A stretch of DNA of 64,000 nt, taken from assembly GCF_007483665.1 (NCBI RefSeq), contig NZ_VIQO01000001.1, positions 530,507 through 594,506 of the forward strand, read 5' to 3'. Below, piece by piece: positions 6,839-14,885 of this stretch. Position 1 is the first letter of the stretch. Every line of letters starts with the position of its first letter. Position numbers and translations under genes: made by a program. The stretch is from Catellatospora sichuanensis (lineage in GTDB: Bacteria > Actinomycetota > Actinomycetes > Mycobacteriales > Micromonosporaceae). The notes below the pieces were generated by a model. It was not told the origin of the DNA. It saw only the letters and a list, made by a program, of their open reading frames with translations, and made no database searches.

Positions 6839-8512
6839 ATGTCCCGTTCTCCACGGCGTGCCCTGCTCGCCGCACTGGCGGCGGTCACGGCCACGCTGGC
6901 CCTGGCCCTGCCGTTCGTCGGTTCCCCCGCCGCCCAGGCGGCCGACCCGCGCGACAGCTTCGTCACCCGCTGCGGCATCCGCTTCTGCCTGGACGGCAAG
7001 CCGTACTACTTCGCCGGCACCAACACCTACGACGTGTTCACCTTCGGCTACGACTGGCTGCCCGGCGAGCAGTACGTGGACAAGGCCAAGATCGATGCCC
7101 ACATGACCCGGCTGCGGAGCGACAACGTGTCGGTGCTGCGGCTGTGGATGTTCAGCCACGAGGACTGGATGGGCTTCGAGGCGGCCGAGGGCGTCTACAC
7201 CGAGGAGGCGTTCATCCTCTTCGACTACGTCATGAAGTCCGCCCGGGACCACAACATCCGGCTCATCCCCGTGTTCGAGAACTTCTGGGAGGCGTACGGC
7301 GGCATCGACAAGCGCCTGTCCTGGGAGGGCCTGCCCACCGGATACGCCAACCGCTGGCGCTTCTTCAACAAGACCGCCTGCCCGGGCTGCTTCACGCAGT
7401 ACCGCAACTACGTCACCAAGGCCCTGACCAGGACGAACTCGTTCACCGGGGTGGCCTGGAAGAACGACCCCACCATTCTGGCCTGGGAGCTCATGAACGA
7501 GCCCCGCTACCCCGACGCCACGCCCAACGAGAACACCACCGGCACCACCCTGCGGGCCTGGGTCGACGAGATGGGCGCGCTGGTCAAGAGCCTGGACCCG
7601 AACCACCTGCTGGGTACGGGCCAGGAGGGCCAGGAGACGAAGTACGGCTACGGCGGCGACTCCGGCGGCCCGTGGACCTACATCCAGTCCTCGCCGTACA
7701 TCGACTTCACCTCGGGGCACATGTACCCCACCGAGGGCTGGGCCGGCTTGAACTACGCCTCGGCGCGCGCCCTGCTGCGGCGCTGGATCAGCGACGCGCA
7801 CACCGTCGTCGGCAAGCCGTTCTTCCTCGGTGAGTGGAACGTGCACGACGACAAGACCACCTGGTGGTCCGAGATGTACGCCGAGATGGAGGCCTCCGGC
7901 GGCGACGGCGACGCGTTCTGGTGGTTCCCCGCCAACAGCAACTGCGGCGGCTTCGACTCCGGCCAGGGCTGCCCCGAGCACGCCGTGTTCCGGCAGCACT
8001 CGGCGAACATGAAGGCCAAGAGCGGCGTCGTCGACCCGTCGCCGAGCGCCAGCCCGTCTCGCTCGGTGAGCCCGTCGCCGTCGGTGAGCCCGTCGCCCAG
8101 CGCGAGCCCGAGCGCCAGTCCCAGCCCCAGCCGCAGCGCGAGCCCGTCGCCCAGCGTGTCGCCGAGCCCGAGCACGAGTCCCAGCCCGAACACCGGGACC
8201 AGCTGCCGGGCGCTGTACCGGATCGACAACGCGTGGCCCAACGGCTACAACGCCTCGCTGGTGCTGACCAACACCGGTAACACCACGTTCACCAACTGGG
8301 TGCTGACCTTCACGCTCGGCAACGGCCAGGTGATCGTCAACGGCTGGAACGGCACGTTCACCAGCAGCGGCGGCACGGTGACGGTCAACGCCCCCGGCTG
8401 GGCCCCGAACCTGGCGCCCGCGCAGAGCTGGACGGTGAGCTTCACCGGCTCCGGCCCGTCCACCGCCCCGAGCAACGTGAAGCTCAACGGGGTGTCCTGC
8501 ACCGCGAGCTGA
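6839..8512 (+). CDS. secreted GH5 mannanase/cellulase with CBM2
   Basis: A 557-residue extracellular glycoside hydrolase. Residues 1-34 are a signal peptide with twin Arg and an AQA-type cleavage site. The GH5 domain spans about 38-395, with acid/base Glu221 in the NEP motif and nucleophile Glu332 in GEWN. A Ser-Pro linker (about 400-450) and a cellulose-binding CBM2 (about 453-557) follow. The LRLWMF and GTNTYD features favour GH5_7-type beta-mannanase, but endoglucanase is possible. AAGGAG lies 5 nt before ATG 6839. The CebR-like operator suggests induction by cello-oligosaccharides. Confidence 0.88.
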   Translation: MSRSPRRALLAALAAVTATLALALPFVGSPAAQAADPRDSFVTRCGIRFCLDGKPYYFAGTNTYDVFTFGYDWLPGEQYVDKAKIDAHMTRLRSDNVSVLRLWMFSHEDWMGFEAAEGVYTEEAFILFDYVMKSARDHNIRLIPVFENFWEAYGGIDKRLSWEGLPTGYANRWRFFNKTACPGCFTQYRNYVTKALTRTNSFTGVAWKNDPTILAWELMNEPRYPDATPNENTTGTTLRAWVDEMGALVKSLDPNHLLGTGQEGQETKYGYGGDSGGPWTYIQSSPYIDFTSGHMYPTEGWAGLNYASARALLRRWISDAHTVVGKPFFLGEWNVHDDKTTWWSEMYAEMEASGGDGDAFWWFPANSNCGGFDSGQGCPEHAVFRQHSANMKAKSGVVDPSPSASPSRSVSPSPSVSPSPSASPSASPSPSRSASPSPSVSPSPSTSPSPNTGTSCRALYRIDNAWPNGYNASLVLTNTGNTTFTNWVLTFTLGNGQVIVNGWNGTFTSSGGTVTVNAPGWAPNLAPAQSWTVSFTGSGPSTAPSNVKLNGVSCTAS

Positions 8513-8522
8513 ACCCGGACAG

Positions 8523-8559
8523 CACGCAGGGCGGCCGGTTTCCCGGACCGCCCTGCGTG
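8523..8559. terminator. hairpin terminator between convergent genes
   Basis: 12-bp perfect arms (8523-8534 and 8548-8559) with extra CCGG pairing in the loop, 10 bp beyond the GH5 stop and before the convergent repeat-protein gene. Confidence 0.75.
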
Positions 8560-8608
8560 TGCTCGCCTCCACCCGGCCCGCTGCCGGGCCGTCGCGCGCC
8601 GTGACGCG

Positions 8609-8917
8609 TCAGACGATCGGCTCCGGCTCGGGCTCCGGCTCGTCGTCCTTGGGCGGCGCGCCAGGGCCCACCCAAGCCTTCTCCTCGGCGGGCGGCGACC
8701 CGGGGCCGACCCACGCCTTGTCACCGGTCGGCGGGGCGCCGGGGCCGACCCACGCCTTCTGCGGCTGGTCCGGCGTCGGCTGAATTTCGGTCATGTTCTC
8801 CACCACTCCCTGCTCCTCGAGCTCGGCGAGGGTGACCACGTCGATGTCCACAAGCTCGCCCACGCCGTGCGCGATCCCGAAGGGATCGGTCCAGGCGAGC
8901 GCCAGTCGCACCAACAT
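8609..8917 (-). CDS. small protein with three tandem KAWVGPG repeats
   Basis: A 102-residue protein I cannot assign. Residues 1-40 (LALAWTDPFG, GELVDIDVVTLAELEEQGVVE) form a compact module of the kind seen in small actinobacterial and phage proteins. Residues 54-92 are three 13-residue repeats of the form KAWVGPG(A/S)PPxxx (x being G, D, E, T, A or K), and the tail is a short Glu-Pro run ending in IV. GGGAGG 7 nt upstream fixes ATG 8917. No signal peptide, no Cys and no modification enzyme nearby. It could be a leader-plus-multicore peptide precursor or a repetitive linker protein; neither is shown. Confidence 0.75.
   Translation of the reverse strand: MLVRLALAWTDPFGIAHGVGELVDIDVVTLAELEEQGVVENMTEIQPTPDQPQKAWVGPGAPPTGDKAWVGPGSPPAEEKAWVGPGAPPKDDEPEPEPEPIV
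8642..8758 (-). repeat. three 39-bp in-frame tandem repeats
   Basis: Units at 8720-8758, 8681-8719 and 8642-8680 encode KAWVGPG(A/S)PP plus three variable residues. Units differ at many synonymous positions (for example GGCCCCGGC versus GGCCCTGGC) while WVGPG is unchanged, which argues that the peptide is under selection rather than freshly duplicated. Confidence 0.85.
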
Positions 8918-9175
8918 CGTTCGGCCTCCCACGCACGACCATCGATTGGTTAGCGTCCGCTGGCGACGCGCACCGGCGGCCCACCATCCGGCGGGACCCC
9001 GTTCACTCGCCACCAGCGCCACCCGAGACCCCGGCGCGCAGGCCGCGGTCGTCAGTGCACGAAACTGTAGCCGCGCGGCGGTGTTGGTGCGGACCCCTTG
9101 TCGCGTTAGCTACAGCGGTAAGGAATCGACCCGGGTGGTCAGGCCATACTGGACCTCCGGCGACCTGGCGGAGAC

Positions 9176-12100
9176 GTGAAGACCCCAACCTGCGCGCACT
9201 GCTCCCGCGCGGCCGGCCCGGACGACAGGTTCTGCGGCGGCTGCGGGGCGAACCTCACCCCACCTTGCGTCCATTGCGGACGTACGGTGGCTTTCGGCGA
9301 CCTCTTCTGCACCGGCTGCGGCAACCCGCTGGCGGCGGCGCAGGGCCCGCCCGCACGGGAGGACCGGCGGCAGGTCAGCGTGCTGTTCGTCGACATGGTC
9401 GGCTTCACCACGTACGCCGAGCAATCCGATCCGGAGCAGGTCCGCACCCTGCAGCAGGAGTACTTCAGCGCGGTGCGCCAGGTGGTCCGCCAGTTCGGCG
9501 GGGTGGTCGAGAAGTACATCGGCGACGCGGTGATGGCCATCTTCGGCGCGCCGGTCGCCACCGAGACCGACGCGCTGCGCGCGGTGCGGGCCGGGCTGGA
9601 GGCACAACGCGTGCTCGGCCGCGGGCCGCTGGCCGACGCGGCGACCTTCCGGGCCGGGGTGGCCACCGGCGAGGCGCTGGTCGACGTCGACGCGGCGCGC
9701 GACGGCGGGCAGGCCATCGTGGCCGGCGACGTGGTCAACACGGCCGCCCGGCTGCAGTCGGCCGCCGCGCCGGGCGCGGTGATCGTGTGCGCCGAGACCG
9801 CCCGCGCCACCGCCGACGACATCGAGTACGACGAGCTGGCCCCGCAGACCCTCAAGGGCCGCAGCACCAGCAGCCGCGTCTTCCTCGCGGTGTCCGCGCG
9901 GCTGCAGCGGCGCGACCGGGACGAGTCCACTCCGATGGTCAACCGCGACCACGAGCGGGGTCTGCTGGTCACCGCGCTGCACCGCACCATCCGCGACCGC
10001 AGCCCGCAGCTGGTCACCGTGTTCGGACCGGCCGGCATCGGCAAGAGCCGGCTGTTGCGCGAGCTGGCCCGCCACGCTGAGCGCATCCCGGAGACCGCGG
10101 TGTGCTGGCGGGTCGGGCACTGCCCGCCGTTCGGCGAGAACGTGACCTACGCGGCGCTGGCCGAGATCGTGAAGGCGCAGGTCGGCATCCTCGACACCGA
10201 CGACGAGCCGACCGCCCGCAACCGGCTGGAGAGCGCCCTGCGGACCATGTGCGGGGAGCTGGAGGCGGCCCGGCTGGGTGACGCGCTCGGCCCGCTGGTG
10301 GGCCTGCCCGGCGCCGGCCTGACCCCGGGCGAGACCGAGTCGGCGTGGCGGCGCTTCCTGCTGGCCATGACGACGGCCAACCCGACCGTGCTGGTCTTCG
10401 AGGACATGCACTGGGCCGACGAGGCCATGCTGCGGTTCGTCGAGATGCTCGGCAGCATCGGCCCCGGTGTGCCGCTGCTCGTCGTCGCCACCGCCCGGCC
10501 CGAGCTGCGCGAGCGCCGCCCGGGCTGGACCAGCGCGGTGACCGGCACCGTCTCGGTGTCGCTGGGCCCGATGCACGACGAGCACATCGCCGCCATGTAC
10601 CGGCTGATGTTCGGCCAGGCCGTGTTCCCCGCCACCGGGGTCGCCCCGCTGGTGGAACTCGCCGGCGGCAACCCGCTCTACGCCCACGAGTTCGTCCGCA
10701 TGCTGGTCGAGCGGGGCGAGCTGCGCCCGGTCGGCGGCAACTGGGCGCTGGCCGACGGCGACGCCACCCCGATGCCGCAGACCGTGCAGGCCGTCATCGC
10801 CAACCGGCTCGACCTGCTGGACCCGACCGACCGCTCGGTGCTGCAGGCCGCCGCCGTGGTGGGCACCCAGTTCTGGCCGGGCGCGGTGGCCGGGGCGCTG
10901 GGTCTGCCCGTCGACGTGGTGACCCGGTCGCTGCAGCGGCTGCAGCAGCGCGACCTGGTCGCCGAGCACCCGACCTCGGCGATGGCCGGCGAGCCGGAGT
11001 ACGCGTTCCGCCACGTGCTGGTCCGCGACGTCTGCTACCAGCGGCTGCCGCGCACCGAGCGGGTCACCCGGCATCAGCGCACCGCCGACTGGCTGGAGCA
11101 GATCACCGACAACCGGGCCACCGACCTCGCCGAGGTGCTGGCCAACCACCGCTGGGCGGCCCACGAGATCGCCCGGACGCTGGGCATGGACCCCGAGCCG
11201 TACGCGCCGGCGGCACGGGCCGCGCTGCACCGGGCGGCCCGGCGTGCGTACGCCCTGCACGCCCTGGACGCCGCGGCGACGCTGCTCGACCGCGCGCTCA
11301 GCCTGAAGCTGACGCACGACCCGCTGCTGGACCTGTTCGCCGCCGAGCTGTCGCTGTTCCGGTCCGGGGAGTCGTTCGGCGACAGCGGCGGCCCGCAGCG
11401 GCTGGCCGAGCTGGCTGAGGAGCTGGACCGGCTCGGCGAGCGGGCCGGCGCCGCCCGCGCGCTGACGCTGCTCGGCACCATCGCGTGGAGCCGCGCGGAC
11501 CGCGCCGCCACGCTGGCCCACCTGGACGCCGCGGTCGAGCGCTACGAGGAGCTGCCGGAGACCCTGGAGAAGGCCGAGGCGCTGCTGGAGCTGGCCCGGG
11601 TGCACATGATGAACTACGAGGCCGAGCCGGCGATCGCCGCCGCCGAGGCCGCCGCCGACATCGCCGACCGGCTCGGCCTGGCCGAGGTGCACGCCAACGC
11701 CCGCATCACCTCCGCCACGGCGCGCTACATCGCGGGCGATCCGACCGGGTTCAGCGAGCTGGAGCTGCTCACCGAGCACTGCCGCGAGCACCGGCTGACC
11801 AGCCGCCGCCGGGCGGTGCAGAACTTCGCCTGGGCCTGCCTGGAGGAGGGCGACCTGGCCCGGCACCACCGGCTGCTCACCGAGCAGCGCACGGTGGACA
11901 TCGCGGGCGGGCTGAGCCTGGCCACCAATTTCCACCGCGAGGCGGCCGACGCCTTCTTCGCCGGGGACTGGGACACCCAGGTGCGGGCCATCGGCGAGAC
12001 GATGCGCTCCAACGCGGCCGAGTGGGACGCCATGTCCGTGCTCACCTCGTCCTGGATCCGGGTGCTGCGCGGCGAGGAGCCCGACGACGACGCCATCGAG

Positions 12101-12559
12101 AAGATGCTCTACTTCGCCCGGCGCAGCGGGTTCCACCGGGTGCTGCGGGGCGCCGCCGCGCCGGCCGCGCTGTGCCGGGCCCTGCAGGGCCGGGCCGAGG
12201 AGGCCGCCTCGCTGCTCGGCGAGCTGGAGCGGGACTGGCAGGCCCGGGTGATGCTGCCGTTCGGCGAGTGGGTGGCGGCCGCCGGGCACGCGGCCGCGCT
12301 GCTCGGAGACGGCGAGCGGGCCCGGGTGCGGGCGATGCTGGCGCGCTCGCCGCGGCGTACGCCGTGGGTCCGGGCGGCCCTGGCCACCGTCGCTGGCGAG
12401 CACGTCGAGGCGGCTGTGCACTTCGCCCGGATCGGCGACGCCAGCAACCGGATGCTCTCGCTGGCCTGGGCCGCACGGGCGGGCACGCTCGACGAGGTCG
12501 GCCTGGCCGAGCTGCACGAGTTCGCCGGCCGCAACCGGGCGCAGGGGCTGCTGGGCTAG
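9176..12559 (+). CDS. zinc-ribbon, adenylate cyclase and AAA-ATPase protein
   Basis: An 1127-residue multidomain signalling protein. Two CxxC...CxxC zinc ribbons occupy about 6-48. A class III nucleotide cyclase domain (about 65-240) keeps the metal-binding Asp in VLFVDMVGFT (near 71) and the KYIGDAVMAIFG motif. An ATPase of the predicted LuxR/MalT-like type follows, with Walker A GPAGIGKS near 284 and Walker B VLVFEDMHWAD near 405. The C-terminal half is helical and repeat-like (TPR type). No DNA-binding domain is evident. GTG 9176 is the first start before the first Cys pair; its ribosome binding site is weak. It ends 4 bp into the convergent plsC-like gene. Confidence 0.88.
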   Translation: MKTPTCAHCSRAAGPDDRFCGGCGANLTPPCVHCGRTVAFGDLFCTGCGNPLAAAQGPPAREDRRQVSVLFVDMVGFTTYAEQSDPEQVRTLQQEYFSAVRQVVRQFGGVVEKYIGDAVMAIFGAPVATETDALRAVRAGLEAQRVLGRGPLADAATFRAGVATGEALVDVDAARDGGQAIVAGDVVNTAARLQSAAAPGAVIVCAETARATADDIEYDELAPQTLKGRSTSSRVFLAVSARLQRRDRDESTPMVNRDHERGLLVTALHRTIRDRSPQLVTVFGPAGIGKSRLLRELARHAERIPETAVCWRVGHCPPFGENVTYAALAEIVKAQVGILDTDDEPTARNRLESALRTMCGELEAARLGDALGPLVGLPGAGLTPGETESAWRRFLLAMTTANPTVLVFEDMHWADEAMLRFVEMLGSIGPGVPLLVVATARPELRERRPGWTSAVTGTVSVSLGPMHDEHIAAMYRLMFGQAVFPATGVAPLVELAGGNPLYAHEFVRMLVERGELRPVGGNWALADGDATPMPQTVQAVIANRLDLLDPTDRSVLQAAAVVGTQFWPGAVAGALGLPVDVVTRSLQRLQQRDLVAEHPTSAMAGEPEYAFRHVLVRDVCYQRLPRTERVTRHQRTADWLEQITDNRATDLAEVLANHRWAAHEIARTLGMDPEPYAPAARAALHRAARRAYALHALDAAATLLDRALSLKLTHDPLLDLFAAELSLFRSGESFGDSGGPQRLAELAEELDRLGERAGAARALTLLGTIAWSRADRAATLAHLDAAVERYEELPETLEKAEALLELARVHMMNYEAEPAIAAAEAAADIADRLGLAEVHANARITSATARYIAGDPTGFSELELLTEHCREHRLTSRRRAVQNFAWACLEEGDLARHHRLLTEQRTVDIAGGLSLATNFHREAADAFFAGDWDTQVRAIGETMRSNAAEWDAMSVLTSSWIRVLRGEEPDDDAIEKMLYFARRSGFHRVLRGAAAPAALCRALQGRAEEAASLLGELERDWQARVMLPFGEWVAAAGHAAALLGDGERARVRAMLARSPRRTPWVRAALATVAGEHVEAAVHFARIGDASNRMLSLAWAARAGTLDEVGLAELHEFAGRNRAQGLLG

Positions 12560-13317
12560 ACGCCCGCGGCCGCGACGTTCTTGATCTTCACGGCGTACGT
12601 GTCGACGTATTCGCGGCCGGAGAGCTCCATCACGTCGTACATGATCTCGTCGGTGATCGCGCGCTCGACGAACCGGTCCCCGGCCATGCCCGCGTACCGG
12701 GAGAAGTCCAGCGGCGCCCCGAAGCGGATCTTCACCCGCATCACCTTCGGGATGAGCTTGCCGGTGGGCTGCACCACGTCGGAGTTGAGCATCGCCACCG
12801 GCACCACCGTCGCGCCACTCTCCAGCGCCAGCCGGGCGACCCCGGTCTTGCCCCGGAACAGCCGCCCGTCGGGCGAGCGGGTGCCCTCCGGGTAGATGCC
12901 GGCCAGGCCGCCCGCGCGCAGCACGCGCAGCTGGGTGTCCAGGGCGGCCTGCGCGGCGCGGCCGCCGGAGCGGTCCACCGGGATGGTGCCGGTGCCCACG
13001 AAGAACATCTTCGTCAGCCAGCCCTTGACGCCCTTGCCGGTGAAGTATTCCGCTTTGGCCACGAATGTGACCTTCCGCTTCACCACCAGGGGCATGAAGA
13101 TGGAGTCGGAGAACGAGAGATGGTTGCTGGCGAGGATCGCCGGGCCCCGGTCCGGCACATGTTCGAGACCCTCGACCTGCGGCCTGAAGATCAACCGCAG
13201 CAGGGGGCCGAGGAAGATGTATTTCAGCAGCCAGTAGAGCACTGAGTCCCGTCCAAGTCGATCGGCGAACGTGGTGTGGCGCTTGACGATCCGGCTCGGA
13301 GGGGCCGGCCGGGACAT
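12556..13317 (-). CDS. 1-acyl-glycerol-3-phosphate acyltransferase family (PlsC)
   Basis: Membrane-associated acyltransferase of phospholipid synthesis, 253 residues. The catalytic NHxxxxD motif is NHLSFSD at 65-71 and the acceptor-binding motif is YPEGTR at 142-147. The position matches Rv2182c in the mycobacterial order of genes. The start at 13317 lacks a clear ribosome binding site; a TAGGCT box lies 26 nt upstream. Its stop overlaps the stop of the convergent cyclase gene by four bases. Acyl donor and acceptor cannot be told from sequence. Confidence 0.88.
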   Translation of the reverse strand: MSRPAPPSRIVKRHTTFADRLGRDSVLYWLLKYIFLGPLLRLIFRPQVEGLEHVPDRGPAILASNHLSFSDSIFMPLVVKRKVTFVAKAEYFTGKGVKGWLTKMFFVGTGTIPVDRSGGRAAQAALDTQLRVLRAGGLAGIYPEGTRSPDGRLFRGKTGVARLALESGATVVPVAMLNSDVVQPTGKLIPKVMRVKIRFGAPLDFSRYAGMAGDRFVERAITDEIMYDVMELSGREYVDTYAVKIKNVAAAGV

Positions 13318-13437
13318 ACCGAGTTTGTGGCATGCATCGCAGAGCCTACTGCCGGAACACGGGTGTCACGTGTCAGGATTTGAAGCGATGCCCACCGGCC
13401 CCACGACGAGCCCCTATCCCGCCAAGGAGTGTGCCAG

Positions 13438-14010
13438 GTGCCAGCCACGGACGATCCGGACCGCACGCCGGCCGAACCTGCGCGTCCCGGGCCGTCCGGC
13501 AACGAGGCGACGCCCGAACAGGTGGATGCCGAGTTCGCTCGCATCGTCGCCGGTTTCGACACACCGCTGACCGCCCGGTCCTGGCCCGCCGGTGAGGAGC
13601 CCCCCACCGCCCCGCCCGCGCCGGCCGGACCGGTGTGGCCCGCCGGCGGCCCGATCCTCAACCGCCCCGCGCTGACCGGCGACCCCCGCGGGGTCTCCCC
13701 CGGCGACCCGTCGCTGCTCGACTCGCTCGACTCGTTCGGCAGCGGGCTGCCCGACGACACGCCCGAGGAGTTCGTGCCGCCGCCGCCCCCGCCGCTGCCG
13801 CGGGTGCCGTTCGCCGCGATCGTCGCCGTGCTGTCGATCGTCTTCGGGTTCGTGCTGTTCTTCGACACCGGGCTGCTGCCCTTCAACGATCGGGTGAGCA
13901 TGCTGTTCGCCCTGGTCTGCATCCTCGGCGGGGCCACCGCGCTGATCATGCGGCTGCGCCCCGGCGACGAGGACGACGAACTGCCGCCCGACGACGGGGC
14001 GGTCGTCTAG
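13438..14010 (+). CDS. actinobacterial membrane protein with Pro-rich N-terminus
   Basis: A 190-residue protein of unknown function. Residues 1-120 are acidic and proline-rich, ending in a run of eight prolines broken by a Leu. Two transmembrane helices follow (about 122-142 and 151-169) and an acidic tail (GDEDDELPPDDG). GTG 13438 is chosen over the GTG at 13429 because AAGGAG lies 8 nt upstream. It is divergent from the acyltransferase gene. A structured hairpin element (family C) follows its stop. Confidence 0.7.
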   Translation: MPATDDPDRTPAEPARPGPSGNEATPEQVDAEFARIVAGFDTPLTARSWPAGEEPPTAPPAPAGPVWPAGGPILNRPALTGDPRGVSPGDPSLLDSLDSFGSGLPDDTPEEFVPPPPPPLPRVPFAAIVAVLSIVFGFVLFFDTGLLPFNDRVSMLFALVCILGGATALIMRLRPGDEDDELPPDDGAVV

Positions 14011-14014
14011 GTCA

Positions 14015-14096
14015 GGAGCCCGTCGGAGCGGGCGCTCGGTGTTCAGCCGGAGCGAAGCGGAGGCTGAACACCGATTAAGGCCGCGGAGCGGGCTCC
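14015..14096 (+). ncRNA. structured element family C, copy 1
   Basis: Two nested stems: outer GGAGCCCG/CGGGCTCC (14015-14022 and 14089-14096) and inner 12-bp CGGTGTTCAGCC/GGCTGAACACCG (14037-14048 and 14062-14073), with loop GGAGCGAAGCGGA. The 3' segment ATTAAGGCCGCGGAGCG sits between the stems. A second copy at 31818-31899 keeps the loop and 3' segment while both stems change with compensation. It begins 4 bp after a stop codon. Terminator, small RNA or mobile repeat are all possible. Confidence 0.65.
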
Positions 14097-14102
14097 GCAT
14101 GT

Positions 14103-14885
14103 CTAAGCGGACTTCTCCAGCCAGTCCAGGATCGCGTCGATCGGCTCCCGCCAGCGGGTGTCCAGCATCAGGTCGTGGCCCATGCCCGGGAACAGCAGCG
14201 GCGCGCCGCCGTAGCCGCGGGCCACCCGGCGCAGCGCGGTGTCGGACACGATGCGGTCGTCCGGGCTGCCCACCACCAGCACCGGCGGGTCGCCCACCGG
14301 CGGCTGCGGGGTGCGGCCGCGCAGCAGCTGCCACTGGGCCCGGGTCGAGGCCCGGCCGAGGCGCGCGGCGTACCCGCGGGCGGCGTTGGCCGGCAGCTCG
14401 CGACTGAACAGCTGCCCGGCCGGCAGGCGCAGGCCGCCGCCGAACAGCGCCGGCAGGCTGAGCATCGGGTTGCGCAGCGCGGTGCCCGCCCCGCCGAAGA
14501 CCGGCGACAGCAGCACCGCGGCCCGGGCCGGGTAACGCGCCAACGCGTGCGCGGTCACCAGGGCGCCGGCCCCGTGCCCCACGATCACCGCGCGGCGCGG
14601 CAGGGAGGCGGCGACCTGGGCCACGTCGTGGGCGTACGCCCGCAGCGTGGCCTTCGGCGCCTTCGCGCTGTCGCCGTGCCCGCGCAGGCTCACCGCGTAC
14701 GCCGGGAAGCCGCGGTCGGCGGTGTGCTCCAGCCAGTGCTCGGCGAACACCCACGCGCCGTGGCCGAACCCGGGCACGAACAGCACGGGCGGCTTGCCCT
14801 CGTCCAGCTCGGGGGTGGCGCGGCGCACCTCGCGGCGAACCGGTGCGATCGGGAACGCCCACTCGCGGGCGCGCATGACCTTCAC
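14103..14885 (-). CDS. alpha/beta hydrolase fold protein without nucleophile Ser
   Basis: A 260-residue alpha/beta hydrolase fold protein. The nucleophile elbow reads GHGAG (103-107 from GTG 14885), so the usual Ser is Gly105. The downstream acid loop (GSPDDRIVS) and His (GMGHDLM) are present. It is therefore probably not a classical esterase. The GTG at 14885 overlaps the stop of the upstream monooxygenase gene (GTGA) and has GGAGGGGG before it; ATG 14876 is the alternative. Tight coupling suggests it works with the monooxygenase. Confidence 0.78.
   Translation of the reverse strand: MKVMRAREWAFPIAPVRREVRRATPELDEGKPPVLFVPGFGHGAWVFAEHWLEHTADRGFPAYAVSLRGHGDSAKAPKATLRAYAHDVAQVAASLPRRAVIVGHGAGALVTAHALARYPARAAVLLSPVFGGAGTALRNPMLSLPALFGGGLRLPAGQLFSRELPANAARGYAARLGRASTRAQWQLLRGRTPQPPVGDPPVLVVGSPDDRIVSDTALRRVARGYGGAPLLFPGMGHDLMLDTRWREPIDAILDWLEKSA

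Noticed and set aside
9110..13333. 1407-codon open frame on the minus strand opposite the cyclase gene
   Set aside because: It is the mirror of GC-rich third positions of the real plus-strand gene; composition is His/Arg/Gly/Gln-rich and no domain is visible.
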